Assembly (NCBI GenBank): GCA_012295275.1
Contig: CM022675.1
Coordinates: forward strand, 13,626,517-13,689,016
DNA from: Chrysomallon squamiferum
Lineage: Eukaryota; Mollusca; Gastropoda; Neomphalida; Peltospiridae
DNA: 62,500 bases
Direction: 5' to 3'
The translations under genes and the position numbers were made by a program. Every line of letters starts with the position of its first letter. Within the stretch, counting starts at the first letter, position 1. Under the pieces are notes generated by a model that did not search any database, was not told where the DNA came from, and worked only from the letters and a program-made list of their open reading frames with translations. This document shows positions 1 to 18,329 of this stretch, piece by piece.

Positions 1-816
1 CGTTACATCGTTATACACATTGTTTCTTTATTTATTTTTATTTATTTTTATTGTTGTTGTTGTTATTTTTTTATTGTTGTTGTCGTTGTTGTTGTTACAG
101 ATTTTCTTTTTACTAATTTGAAAGACAGCAATGGTAGTGGTTATAAAGAAATAAATAAGTTATATTTAGCAGTAATAACATACATAAAAAGGTAATTAAA
201 TAAAAACAAAAAAGCAAAAACAAAAAAGCATTAAATAAATCAATAAAAAGAAAGCAAATAAACAAACATATGAACAAATAAATAAATAAATAAATAAATA
301 AAGTAAAATAATTAAATAAACAAACAAATTAGAACGACAACAGTTCTTTCATTTAACGTAACAGAAAACGGGAAAGTATTTCTACGTCGCGTTTCTTTTT
401 TCGAACACTATATAGCTGACGGCATATTAGTCACTGTACCGAAAGTGTTTTTCAAAGCAGCGACACAACGACAGAGATCTCTTGTACCGAATATTCGAAC
501 TCGACAGCTGCATAGCCTTTCATTACATGTTAATCCAGTATTATATACGACAATCACACTGGCTGACTTCCAATAAACAAGAACTACTCTTTATCGTTTA
601 ATAAAACGGTGACTGTTGTTGTGGATGCTGTTGTGTTGTTAATATTCGCCTTAGGCTAGTCCGATCTGACACCAGAGAAATAAATACATTATTGCTTAAT
701 AGCAGTAATAATATAGTTTTTGAGTTCCAGAGAGAGAGAGAGAGAGAGAGCTATGTTTGGAACAGGATATTAATCATCTGTTTGTATTTAGTTCTCAGAG
801 GTGCTATATTTCATAT

Positions 817-913
<97 letters not shown>

Positions 914-1177
914 CAAAATTTCTACATCATAAAAGAACAGAACCAATATCGGCATGGGTTGCACGTCACGAAATCGGTTCTCAATGAAGGTAAACTTAAC
1001 TGACACTGACATAATATGAAAAGCAGATGCAAATACCCGAGTCTGCTGAATGCATCAGTATTCACAGACTTCAATTTCACTGCCAAAACCGTATCTGATA
1101 TTTTTAATATCGACAGAAAAATGATCCGCACTCATCTCCAGAATGCGAATAAGTTATATACCATATTTTACACTTTT

Positions 1178-1612
<435 letters not shown>

Positions 1613-2266
1613 CCCCCTGGTTAAAAGTTGCATTCTTCAGTATTCTTAACTGTAGCAGACGTCTTGAGTCATAAACATGGAATCGATTTTGTACTGAGCA
1701 TGAGCGTGAATCGATCTATAAATTCCTTACTTTGTTGTAATTTTGACTTGACATTGTTTAATGCAACAACAACAACAACAATAATAATAATAATATATGT
1801 GTTTGCTGTTCTTGTCATTTATGTTATTCGTGACGTAACACTCCCCCCATTATAGTCCACCCTCCCACCGGCATCAGCCAAAAACGTCGATACTAATTCA
1901 CTCTCACCAGCTGTGGATTTCTTTCGGTTTTGGTTGCGATTACCTAAATTACGAAATGTGTACGAAAAACATCAGCAGCTTTATTACGGAAACGTTACTT
2001 TGTTTGTGGGAGAATGCTAACGAAGCAAAACTGCCAGTTCACGTATACTTGGCAAATATTTGGAATCTGTGGTTAATCGCTTAGTTGTTTGAACAGTTAT
2101 TACAGACTGCGATCAGTAACGGAAATGAGCGAATGACGATCGTGTACTCAAGGGCGAATAAGTCAACGAAAAGTGAGAGTTTAAAAAAAAAAAATAAGTG
2201 AAAGAAATGAGAAATCTGATGTTAAACAGCAACAGCAGCAACAGAAAATATAACAACAACAACAAC

Positions 2267-2302
<36 letters not shown>

Positions 2303-2455
2303 GTAAATAAATAAATTAATTAATTAATTAATAATAGTGAATTTTACTTAATAAAAAATATTTTTAAAAAGTTTCAAAGAGAAAACGTTTTATGTAAATG
2401 TTCTTACTTAATATTATTTTTAAATAAATTTTTATTATTATTAATTTTTTTACAC

Positions 2456-2520
<65 letters not shown>

Positions 2521-3103
2521 ACGTCTATAAATGAGAACGATCATGCTAAGCCATGTAAACTAATTATGCCACTAAGGTGAACGAACAGGCACAGTGTATG
2601 TGACTCTGTCTCTGTTGAAATGTAAGCTTCTTAGTGCAAAAACGATCTTGCACGTGTCAAAGCTTGGGCTCAGCCAACTGTTGATCCCTTGGCCTTGACA
2701 TTGTTATTGTAACTTGTTTACCACCCGAGAATAATGCCAGACGTTGCCAACAAAGCCACAGTGGCATACAACTTTTTTTTTTTTTTTTACTACCTAGGTA
2801 TAAATGACCTAAAATCATGACCCAGAAAGGAAAATGAAAAAGAAAAACAGGTTGGTTTCTGTAATATCAGCGGATTATTTCATAATGCTGTTTGTGAACG
2901 TGTGTGTATTTATTTGTCTGGGAAAATATATGTCAGTGTGAATATCTTCAGTATGTTTGTGTTATATTTATACATACATACATAGATATATGTAAGTGTA
3001 TTCGTTTTACACTATTTAATAATAATATATGGATCTCTGTATATAGTCAATAGACGTAATTTGCATGAATAAAGATTATTTCAGTGCTTTTATACATATA
3101 AAT

Positions 3104-3307
<204 letters not shown>

Positions 3308-3353
3308 AGAGACAGAGAAACACACACAGACAGACAGACAGACAGACGTGTAC

Positions 3354-3492
3354 CTTGTGCCTGCACATCGGTGGTCGGCATATTCTCCTTCCTCGTTGCA
3401 CCTCGGCTCGTCCGCACCCACAAAGAACGACCCAGCCTCCAGGGCGTTGGCCTGAGAAGTGAGATAGTCCCTGTGTGCCTCCGAACAGGGCT
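3354..3492 (-). CDS. Exon encoding most of a thyroglobulin type-1 domain
   Basis: This 139-nt internal exon lies between a CTAG acceptor (3493-3496) and a donor GTACAC (3353 downwards). Its frame reads PCSEAHRDYLTSQAN, then an acidic linker, then EPRCNEEGEYADHRCAGT. That is the thyroglobulin type-1 layout: first Cys followed by a basic-residue helix, then C-[ND]-E-x-G-x-Y and the Q/R-C-x-G-[ST] turn. The domain should end with a Cys-Trp-Cys-Val motif in the next exon, which is not in the window. The exon enters in phase 1 and leaves in phase 2. Such domains occur in secreted proteins: thyropin-type protease inhibitors, nidogen, testican/SMOC and IGF-binding proteins. With only one domain visible the family cannot be chosen. 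The exon directly upstream of (CT)n repeats, with ordinary codon composition, argues that it is real and not repeat-derived. Confidence 0.7.
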
Positions 3493-7284
<3,792 letters not shown>

Positions 7285-7336
7285 TAATCGCAGTGGCTAC
7301 TAGGGGTAACAAACAGAGGATGAAAACAAAATACAT
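7285..7336 (-). CDS. Signal-peptide first exon, probably of the thyroglobulin-type gene
   Basis: The ATG at 7336-7334 opens MYFVFILCLLPLVATAI and then meets a strong donor, GTAAGT, at 7284-7279. The peptide is a typical short secretion signal with a VATA cleavage site. The exon ends in phase 1 with a single A. The thyroglobulin-type exon at 3492 needs exactly one base before its first AG, so the join reads AAG (Lys) and places the mature protein start almost on the first domain cysteine. This fit of phase, strand and biology is why I link them. The implied intron is 3.8 kb and full of microsatellites. Upstream of the ATG the frame stays open to 7390 without another Met. Linking the two exons is inference. 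Confidence 0.5.
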
Positions 7337-7390
7337 TTTTGTGGAGAGATTTACAAACACAGAATAGACTACAATGGCGACCGCTTTCAA

Positions 7391-7680
7391 CTGTGGGAGG
7401 AAGCTGGGAAAGTAAGTTATATACCACAGTTCATCCGTTATTTTATATCTGGTTATCCGTCATTATTTTAAATTGAGTATTAACCACCAGATAAATATCA
7501 GTAAAACAATTTCACACGTCAAAATGTCACGGACTCTGTCATTTATTTCGAATCCCTACGAGTCAAATTGAAAACGATAGCTCTTAGCTGTATGTGTGTT
7601 TTTATTTATGTATATTTCTGACTGTATGTATTTGTTTCTTTTGCATTTTATTTATTTATTTATTTATTTATTTATTATTA

Positions 7681-7724
<44 letters not shown>

Positions 7725-8761
7725 CAGAAAACAAGTAGGTGTAGTAGTGGTATTAGTAATGTTAGTATACTCCTTTTGTCGTAAATACATATTTTATTTT
7801 AATTATTTATATATTTTATTGTTAAAATTATTGTTGTTGCTGCTGCTGTTGCAGTATATACATATATATACATATACAAAGAACTGGAAAAAAAACGACA
7901 GGAATAATAACAACTAACACCTTGATACACACTCTCACACAAGTTATAACAATAATAAATCAATAAATCATTACGTGAGAAATTTAAAATAATTATTACT
8001 TCTAGTATAACTTTACGTTTGACCTTTTCCCATGATTTTTGACATTATAAGTAATGAAAACTAAAATATCGTGTTCGCAGTTTTAAATATTATTACGCTA
8101 TTGTTATTCATACAAAAAAAAAAAAAAAAAAAAAAAAAAAATAGGATGTTTATTTAATTCGTCAGTGATACATGCAAACTGAGAACTGTTTAGGTACAGT
8201 TTATATTCTTAAATTACGTAATTATTTACTTATGAATAATAAGATGAACCGTGATATCATATAAAGTTCTAATTAATATTCTGTCATTCAGCTGTCCTTG
8301 ACGTCGACAAATGTAATTAAGAGTTATAATTTGCAGGGCTGGGTTGGGAGAAGTAAATCACCTGATTAAAATCTTGAAAGATGATTGGCTGATTACGTCA
8401 GTCGTCTGTATTTTATACAATTTATAACATTTTTTTTTTTTTTTTTTTTTTTTTTAATAATTATTGCGATGCTCACGTAAATGTTTCCATGCGCATGTCC
8501 AAAAAGAAAATAAATCGCTTGCTATAAGAAAAATCGAATATATTTATTTATTTATTTATGTTTAATTTGTTGTACTTCTTTTATTATTTTTTATTTTTCA
8601 TTTTTCTGCAACGGCATCAGTAATAAATAAATAAATAAATAAATAAATAAAATTATTCATATAAACCAATACTTCCGTACATACATCCATGTGGGTAGAA
8701 ACAATTTTTCTTTCTTTTTTTTTTATCTTTACTTTTTTATCTTTTTTTTTCTTCTCTTTTC

Positions 8762-8796
<35 letters not shown>

Positions 8797-8963
8797 TTTG
8801 TTTGTTTATTTATTATTTTGTTTGTTTGTTTGGGAATTGCTGCTTTTTTACACCTTGTCATTATCAAATCTTGTTATTACTGTATGCTACACAGTGACAT
8901 TTCCAGATAATTCTTAAATCTGACACCTGCTTTTCTCACACACTTGTACTCACTCAGCTTAAC

Positions 8964-8999
<36 letters not shown>

Positions 9000-9497
9000 T
9001 ACCTAAGCATTTTTTTTACACTTAAGTTAATTATTAAAATATTGTAAATAAGAATATAATATATGTAATATAACATGTATATAATAATAATCATAATAAT
9101 AATAATAATAATTACCTAAGCATTTTTTTTACACTTAAGTTAATTATTAAAATATTGTAAATAAGAATATAATATATGTAATATCATATGTTTATAAGCA
9201 GTTTAAACCGATCGATTTCCTACGATGATGACTATTCCTTTATTCCTGTCACACCTCACCCCTCACCCCATGTTGCAACGAATCTACGCAGATGTTAAAA
9301 AGCAAAAAATATGCACAATTACGTTCCGTAAATTTAAAGTGATTTCACGAGAAAACTAGAACAAACCTAAATGAGTCACTTTTTTTATTTTACATAAATC
9401 TTCTTCTTTTTTTTATTATTATTAAAGTGAAAAAAAACAACAACCTGAAAGCGTTTTAGTAGTATAAACTTTGAAAATGATTTAGCATTTTTATAAT

Positions 9498-9564
<67 letters not shown>

Positions 9565-10203
9565 CATTGTGAAGTAGAGCCATATAATACAGTACATTAT
9601 ATCAACAAAAAATTGTAGTATGTTCACGCACACACACACACACGTATGTATGTACGTACGTATGTATACAAACACAGATAAATACACATTCATTATCAAC
9701 CAAGAATCGTAGCAACAAATATTTTCAATAATCAATTACTGTTTATTGGTACAGATAAAAATAAACAAATACATAAGTAGATAATGAATAAACATACAAA
9801 CAATTAATTAAATAAATAAATAAATAATTTATAACAGGAAGATCTACACAACAGGTTTTATCATACAGTGTCCTCGTGCGAGAAAATTTACATAAACGTC
9901 AACAATTAAATCTTACAATCAACGAACCTAACCACAAATTATACATTATTTAAATACAACAGTTATCTTCAGTACTGGTAAATATTCAACTAATTCCATG
10001 AAATTATTCCATAGTCAGTTCATACACTATTGCTGAAATCAGTTTATTGTTTTGTAAAAGAAAATGCCAGTTTTTGGTTTGACTTAGAAATTGTGATCAG
10101 GATAAACCAGCAAAAACGATTAAAACGATTAATCGCTCATCTTAAAATATTTGTGTATATTTGTCTGCTAGTGAAATAAAATATTTAATTGAGAAAGGAA
10201 TGA

Positions 10204-10256
<53 letters not shown>

Positions 10257-10480
10257 GATGTATAAAAAAATTATCCGTTTGTGAAAAGTTATTAAAGTTA
10301 CAAAATATAAATATTAGCAAATCAATTCTTTACTTTAAACAGGTCGGTTATTTAAAAGTTTATAAAATTAATATATCAACGAAACCGTAAATAAATATTT
10401 AGAACATACTAGAATAAACAGAGAAAAATAAGTTATTTATATTTTGTTGTTGCCGTTTTCAGTAAGTGTTGAGGTACTTA
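7391..10480. other. Intergenic: AT-rich, simple repeats, one local duplication
   Basis: No gene recognised. Contents are ATTT/TTA runs at 7647-7725 and 8762-8834, poly(A) at 8114-8142, poly(T) at 8430-8455, a TAA run near 8965-8999, a CT tract at 9502-9560, a short CA run near 9628 and a TAA run at 10207-10256. Confidence 0.6.
8999..9187. repeat. Direct duplication of about 75 bp
   Basis: The segment starting ACCTAAGCAT at 9001 recurs at 9114 and stays essentially identical for about 75 bases (through CACTTAAG and the following AT-rich stretch ending in ATATGTAATAT). The 113-base offset includes a (TAA)n spacer in both copies, so unit and microsatellite were duplicated together. Confidence 0.85.
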
Positions 10481-10553
10481 ATTATTGACAGTTATGATGA
10501 CGTAGGCTCAAGGAATTGTTACAGCAATTAAAATGTGTAACTAAACAACACAC

Positions 10554-10561
10554 TGACGTCA
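10554..10561. promoter_or_regulatory. Perfect CRE palindrome upstream of AOX-A
   Basis: TGACGTCA is the full-length CREB/ATF site and lies about 0.7 kb before the AOX-A start codon. A related ACGT core (ATGACGTAG) is at about 10497. The same palindrome lies about 0.3 kb upstream of AOX-B. Function is inferred; the motif is frequent throughout this window. Confidence 0.35.
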
Positions 10562-11114
10562 TCTGTCTTGTTGTTTGACCTCCACACAATGGGATTTGCC
10601 TCTCTATCGTGATGAAAAAGCCGGTGTGGATTGCATCACGGCCCTAGTAACCTAAAACTACCGGCATATATCGGTTACAATTCGATTGTTATTTACAATT
10701 CAGATGAATTGAAACAAATAAAATAATTGATTGTTATTATTATTTCATTTTTAATAAAGAACGAAAACTTATTCTTACTGCATTCATAATGTACCCAGTA
10801 TTCTGATTATAAATTATAATCATAATAATGTAGTTATTATTAATAAACACCAAAACGCGGAAGCGAAATAACATGGGCTTCGACCTTTCTTTCTTTCTTA
10901 CCGGTTGATGTACATTATACAGCAACAACATTAAATCTATCCGAAACAGTAAAATCCATTAATGTTTCTGTTGCACCAAAAGTCCATTGCACCCACATCC
11001 CTTGTTTTGTAAACACAGTGACCGCTAATACATTTACTAGACCGCATTGCATTTTAGTAACAGGAATGACCTCCAAATAAAGGGAATCCCCCCTGCGTGA
11101 TGGTGTTGCATCAC

Positions 11115-11126
11115 TGCGCAGGCGCA
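11115..11126. promoter_or_regulatory. NRF-1-like site in the AOX-A promoter
   Basis: TGCGCAGGCGCA differs at one base from the palindromic NRF-1 consensus (TGCGCATGCGCA). NRF-1 controls many nuclear genes for mitochondrial respiration. The site lies 16 bases upstream of the TATA box and about 130 bases upstream of the start codon, the usual proximal position. It is in a short CpG-richer patch that differs from the surrounding AT-rich DNA. Confidence 0.5.
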
Positions 11127-11141
11127 GAAGGCAATTTATGC

Positions 11142-11149
11142 TATATATA
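11142..11149 (+). promoter_or_regulatory. TATA box of AOX-A
   Basis: TATATATA in the context GCTATATATAGCG lies just downstream of the NRF-1-like site. Transcription would then start near 11170-11180, giving a 5' UTR of about 80 bases before the ATG at 11257. Confidence 0.5.
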
Positions 11150-11256
11150 GCGTGCAGGTGAATCTCCGACCAAGCACTGAAAAATCTTCGGATTGAACTA
11201 ACCGAGCGAGTTAAAACAAGAAGCTAAAGAAAGAAGACAAATATCTCTCTTCGAAA

Positions 11257-11928
11257 ATGAGTTTGTTGATAAATGTGACGCGGGGTAGCATCTTCCTATG
11301 TAAAAGCGGCCTAAAATCTCTTGGAAGTACGAAGACGACGATGATATGGAAAACGCTGTCTGGGAAGGTATAGAACAATTTGTTTTTATTACTAATATTA
11401 GAGCTGAGTCAAATACATTACCGTTCGTAAAGCACCGAATAACCCGGGCATCAGCTGTTTTTCCCTGAGTGTGAAAATGTTTCTATTTTATTCGAAATTT
11501 TTGCAGTTTTTACTTTTTTCTTCTTCTTCTTCTTCTTCCTACATAAATTTTCAATGTCGTCTGCTCCGTCTCCGAATTTTTGTGAGAAGCGCAAATCGAT
11601 TGGTCGGGGTGTTACACATAATTAGTGTTTGGCTTGCAGAATTCTAGATGGTTCCATGGTACAGAAATATCTCAGGCGTTGATGTTATGCATCGCTATTT
11701 GTACTAAATGTTTGGTTGTTTTTTTGTTTTTGTTTTTTTTTCTGTAACTAGGGATGTGTTGACGATCCTGAAACATACAGATATTTTTTATTTTATTTTA
11801 TTTCATTTTATGTAGGGTTTTTTTTAAAGTAATATTAGTTCATAACTAACAGAAACTGATAATATTTTTCTTTATTTCAATTTTATTTTGTCCTTGTTTT
11901 ACTTTATTCTTTATTATTATTATTATTA

Positions 11929-11992
<64 letters not shown>

Positions 11993-13125
11993 ATGGAAAA
12001 GGGGTTAGGATATCCTGACATAACTGCTGTTTATTGATTTTTGAATAGTGAAGTTCTTTCTATGAGTAATAGGCTTATCTAGATTCTGGCTTTCATCAAG
12101 GTCACGAATTACTTTTTAGTTCTGTATTTCGGTTTATTAATATGTCTTATTTCAATGTAATTTTTAAAGAAAATTATATAACACTAAAGTAATAATATCT
12201 GAAATAATTATAACAATACACATTGATCCCACAAAAAAAGAGAACAATTTTTAAAAATCGTAAGTAAAATTAACTAATTTACATATTTGGTTTTTTTATA
12301 ATATATAAACTGTAAATATAAGATAAATGGTATTTTAATGCAAAACGTTTTTCTTTCTTTTCGATTTAATCACTTTTTGTTTTAATTTTCAATCAATATT
12401 ATTCTGTAGGTGTTTTTTTTTTTTTTTTTTATATAAGATTGCATCATATGGAGTTTTGCATATCAGATGAGTTCATTAGTTAATCAGAACTGAATAATGT
12501 TTTTTAATTTTTTTTTTTTATTCTATATATATATATATATATATCAGTTTTATTATTATTATTTAAAGTAAATATCAATTCTTTAAAACATAAAACTGAA
12601 AATTAATAATTATTAACTTCAAGCATATCTTTTCAATATTTTATTTTCAAAATATTACAATAACCAATGGTTAATTAATTAACTGTAGTCAAGTTGAATA
12701 ACCTTGGGTTAACCTCTGCAAAGATAGATCGATTGTTGGACATCGGAGGTGGAAGAATAAAAAAAAAACAGAAGAAAAAATCATTTATAGAAGTAGCGAT
12801 CCATTATTTTGTGATTTATTATCAGCTAAATTTAGAATAAATGGGAAAAAGAAAAAAGGAAGAAAAATGTTTCTATGTAAAATTGATATGTTGTGGAACG
12901 CTTTAGTATGTAAGTACTAGGTACTAATTGTGTTCTTCGGTCATTGACCTCAGCTTGGAATAGAGGACACAGCAGCGTTCTACCAGTGAAACCAATTATC
13001 CTTGACTCAGCAGGACAGAAATAGCTGGTGTTTGTACAGAGCTAAAATGTACAGTCAAAATAAATAACTAAACAAACAAATAAATAAAATATTATTATTA
13101 TTAGTAGTAGTAGTAGTAATAGTAA

Positions 13126-13160
<35 letters not shown>

Positions 13161-13409
13161 ATAACAATTATCAATAGATCATTATCAGAGGAAAAAAGAA
13201 ATATTGAAGAAATAAATGTTTATAAAAGCATGAAAATAAATTCAGATTAAAAAAGAATTGTATTGTAATAGCATTTAATTATGTTATAAAAATGATTTGA
13301 AAAGAAAAAAATATGAAAGGAAAAAAAAGAAATCGAAAAAAGAGGAACTTAACAAATGAAAAACTGATTTCATCATCTTTTTTATTCTATTTCGTCATTT
13401 TCGTTTTAG

Positions 13410-13455
<46 letters not shown>

Positions 13456-14418
13456 TATTATTATTATTATTATTATTATTAAAGACGAAGAAAAAGTAAT
13501 TATATAAAAAAAGAAATATCTAAAAAAAAAAGATAAAAGAAACGATGTGTGTGGTTAATTAAAAATGGTAAAAACAGGAAGATAGGAATGTGGGATGATG
13601 CAACAGAGGTTGCTGTCGTCATCGTGGCATGCAGCAGTGATACTCACAGGCCAATCCCAGTTTGTAGTGGGTGTGGTACATCCTTCCTCACACTATGCGC
13701 AGACACGTGTAAAATCAAACAAAGAGCCGACTGTAAAAATAACCACATAATTACAGCTGCAGCTATTTTTAATTTTTCCCTTAAAATAGAACTTTATTTA
13801 TTTGATTATCTTTCTAATTTATTTAGTTATTTAATTTTTTGTTATTTTATTGTTGTAATTATATTGTTTTAATTTTTATAAAATTTATTTTATTAGTTTT
13901 ACTTATTTATTTTTGTTTTCATTTATTCTATTCTATCTTAATTTAAGGGAATATAACAATATATAAATAAACAAAAAATTCTTTATTTTTCTTTAAAAGG
14001 AAATGTATAATAATTTACGGAGAGTAACGTTATTTTATGACATAACACTTATTTTTAATATTACGTTTTAATTCATCCCTCTTTTCCTCTGTGTGTGAAC
14101 TAAAATAAAATGGGTATATCTAACAAGTGTTTCTGAAAGATTAATAATTTAATAAGTTTTAAATATTCTGTACACGGACATCACTCATGGCAACATATGT
14201 TGAAGAAATAAATTTAATTTTTTTAAAAAAAAATCAATAAAATATTATTTAGAATGAATGTATTTCTGTTTAAAAATATCACATTTATTAGTGGAAAACT
14301 GTTGAAATTAATAAAATAAAATGCATTGCTATATACAGTCTGAAACATCACACACACGCATACACACATACACAATTTGTGTGTTGTATGCATGCATGTT
14401 CATTTCTTTTGTCCTGTT

Positions 14419-14464
<46 letters not shown>

Positions 14465-14862
14465 CAACAACATTTCATTTACCCAGGCTCCAGCTCGATG
14501 CCTTGCTACAAAGATTGACTTGACCAAAGAAGTGAGGGACACAGAAGAGTTGCATCCAGACAAAATACCCAAACCTGATCGGCTGGGTCACTTCAAGAGC
14601 AGCCGAGCCAAGGAGGTGCCCGACCCAGACAGCCTGGAACACTTCAAGTTAGTACAAGCATTACATTCTCATCAGTAATTTAATTTACATCTATAATTTA
14701 ATTCAAAATTTCCATTAGTATTCAGTATGAACTTTGATGTATAATTAATATATTCAGTACAATGCTAACCTATATTTCTATTTATTATTATTTTTTTTTA
14801 ATTTAATTTATTATTTAATTATTCAGTTTATTTTTTTTTAATTTAATTTTATTATTTTGTTG

Positions 14863-14920
<58 letters not shown>

Positions 14921-14941
14921 GTATTTGTTTCTTTGTAGCGA

Positions 14942-14974
<33 letters not shown>

Positions 14975-15025
14975 TGTCTGTTGTTTGTTCGTTTGTATCT
15001 GTTTTAATATTGTCTTACTTGTGTG

Positions 15026-15073
<48 letters not shown>

Positions 15074-15327
15074 TCCTTATGGCCTTGACTGAAATGAACT
15101 CAGTATAATGTAAACACTTAACCTATGGCTTTGATTGGCTAACTCGATGTAAACACAGACAGATGCAGATCGTTTGACGTAGCAAGCTCATAATTTCTAA
15201 AAATAGATTTCTACCGTGGCCTTGATAGATAAAAACAGCAACCTTGTTTTCGTGTAACTAACACAGTTGCTGAACACCAATGTTAATGACCTGTCTTTTC
15301 GTTACTAGGAGGCAAATTAATCCTTGC

Positions 15328-15365
<38 letters not shown>

Positions 15366-15437
15366 TTATTATTATAATTTATTATTAATGATTTTACAGT
15401 AATTATAATTTGTCTCCAAACATGACTTTTTTAATGT

Positions 15438-15492
<55 letters not shown>

Positions 15493-15998
15493 CCAACATT
15501 ATTTTATGAAAATAATTTTTAAATTTGTATTTTTAAAATTTTATTCTTTCAGGGAATCAAGACATAAAGTTGAGATTGATGCCGCTTTGACCACAACCGG
15601 ACCCCCACCCCCTCCCGGCGTCATTACACTGCCACACCCAATATGGTAAGTGTGATAAGTTATTGTAGTTTGTGTAACTTTAATAATACCACGAATTCAA
15701 AATAAAATGTTTTGTTTTCTACATTTGAGTATTTTATATTTATTTGTTTATTTTTACTGTAAAGTATTTATTTATTAATTAATTAATTTATTTATTTATT
15801 TAAATAATTTTGCAGGCAGGAGGATCAGCTTCAGAAAGTTCAGATTACCCACAAACCACCGGAGACGTTCACAGACAGGGTAAAATTTATTTATTTGTTT
15901 GTTTGTTTGTTTCATTTCTAAACATTGGAAATTAAAATCTCGTGTATTATTTTTTAGTTATCAATGGTTTTTATTTTTTAAATATTCCTCGTTTATTA

Positions 15999-16059
<61 letters not shown>

Positions 16060-16114
16060 TCATTTTATTTCATTTATATATTTATTTATTATCATTAATT
16101 GTTTTGTATTATGT

Positions 16115-16153
<39 letters not shown>

Positions 16154-16431
16154 CAGCTGGCTTTCTACAATGTACAGTTACTAAGGAAAGTTTTTGATAT
16201 TTTATCTGGTTTCACAACAGGAGAAAGAACTGAGAGAAAATGGCTTAAGTAAGTCTTATTTATTTTTTTTTTTTTTTTTTTTTTAAATTAGTTTTTAATT
16301 ATTATATGTTTTTTGTTTACTTTTTATTTGTTTCTTATTTATTATTTAATAAATAAATAAGTAGTAATAGTAACAATGGTAGCTGTAGTAATAGCAGCAA
16401 TAATAATAATAACAACAACAACAACAACAAC

Positions 16432-16464
<33 letters not shown>

Positions 16465-18248
16465 TATAATTATAATTATGTAAAAAGAAGAGTTTATTTG
16501 TTTATGTTTTATTTATTTTTTTAATGCAATATACATATATTAGGTCATTATGTAATATGCATTTTGATGTGTTACATGTTATGACGTAACATAAATTTTA
16601 AATATATTTACAAACTATGTTTTACAGTCGTATAAGTTTCCTGGAGACGGTTGCCGGGGTACCGGGAATGGTGGCGGCCATGTTGAGACATATGAGGTCA
16701 TTAAGAAGACTACAGAGAGATTTCGGCTGGATTCACACACTTCTTGGTAAGTGAGGAGAAACCTAACTTGGTTTGTTGGGAGAATTACTGGTACTCTGAC
16801 AATGTTTAATGAAATCTAAAATTTTGTAAAAAAAAATAAAATAATAAAAAAAAAAAAATAAAAAAGGATATAATTTTAATAGCTTAAGTTCAAATTCTGT
16901 TATATTTTAATTAATAACTTTTTAATAACAATTTATACATTAAATAATTAATCAATTAATTAATCAATACACAGAAGTGTTGTTAACTGTAACAGCTATA
17001 TTTTATAAGGTGTATTTATTTATTTCACAGAGGAGGCTGAAAACGAAAGAATGCATTTACTAACCGCCCTACAGCTCAGAAAACCTTCGCTTCTTTTCAA
17101 ACTTTCTGTAATTGCTTCACAAGGTATGTTTACACTCATTTCTTTCAATATTAATTTAATTAGATGATAATTAAACTAGTATATAGTTTTTATTATTATT
17201 ATTATTATTATTTATTTTGTTTATTATAATTATTTATTTATTTATGTAGTTATTTACCTATTATATATATTTTTTTTGTGTGTGTGCTGTGGAGTTTTAA
17301 TTAATTTTATTATCATTTTAATTATATTTTAAGAAAATCTTTATTCAAATCGTCTTCCATTATATAAAATGATGCATGATTTTTACAAGAATTGATTAAA
17401 AAAGAACAAAAATAAACTAATTATATTTCTTAATTTATTTATTTATTTATTAATACAGTTTATATAATTGGATTTAGTGACAACATTGAAATATCCAATT
17501 GGCTGATTAAGTTATGATAATTAAGTCATTGATTAAACAATGTGATTGGTCAGTCACTTTGTAACGAGGTATCTGATTGGTTCCAGGTGTATTTGTAACA
17601 TGGTTTGCAATCTGTTATATGCTGAGTCCCAGATTTTGTCATCGTTTCGTTGGTTACCTGGAAGAGGAAGCCGTAAAAACATACAGCAAATGTTTAGAGG
17701 TATTTATATATTTATTTATATATTTATTTATTTATATATTTATCTATTTATTTATTTATTTTCTTATTTATATGTTAACATATTTATTTATTTATTTATC
17801 TATTTACTTATTTATTTTCTTATTTATATGTTAACATATTTATGTATTTATTTATTTATTTATTTATTAACATACTTATTTATATATTAACTTACTTATT
17901 TATATACTTATTTATTTATTTATTTATTAATATACATACTTATTTACTTACTTGTTTATTAACTTACTTATTTATATATTTATTTATTTATTTATTTATT
18001 TATTCATTTATTTATTTATTTTTCATTTATTTATTTATTTTCTGACTTGTTAAGTAAATGAATAGTGTAAAGGTAGAGAACCATGCTCTCTACACTAATA
18101 TATGAGTGTGTATGTGAGGGGGGTGTACAGGTATATTATTAATTGTTTGTTGTTGTTAATTCAGGACATTGAAAAGGGTCCCCTGCAGCACTGGAACACA
18201 CAGCCCGCCCCAGAAGTAGCTCTCAGATACTGGAAACTCAAAGTAAGT

Positions 18249-18329
<81 letters not shown>

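Noticed and set aside
692-1012. Overlapping open frames with poly-Thr, poly-Asn, poly-Ile, poly-Tyr and poly-Cys
   Set aside because: All come from one (CAA)n-(TAA)n microsatellite read in different frames, with no splice context or conserved flank. The same reasoning removes the Ser-Leu and Arg-Glu frames over CT/GA tracts throughout the window.
13549-13872. A 107-aa open frame with several cysteines ([16 protein letters not shown]) in AOX-A intron 1
   Set aside because: The cysteine spacing matches no zinc finger or toxin-like fold I know, the second half is AT-rich filler, and it lies inside the intron without splice or poly(A) signals.
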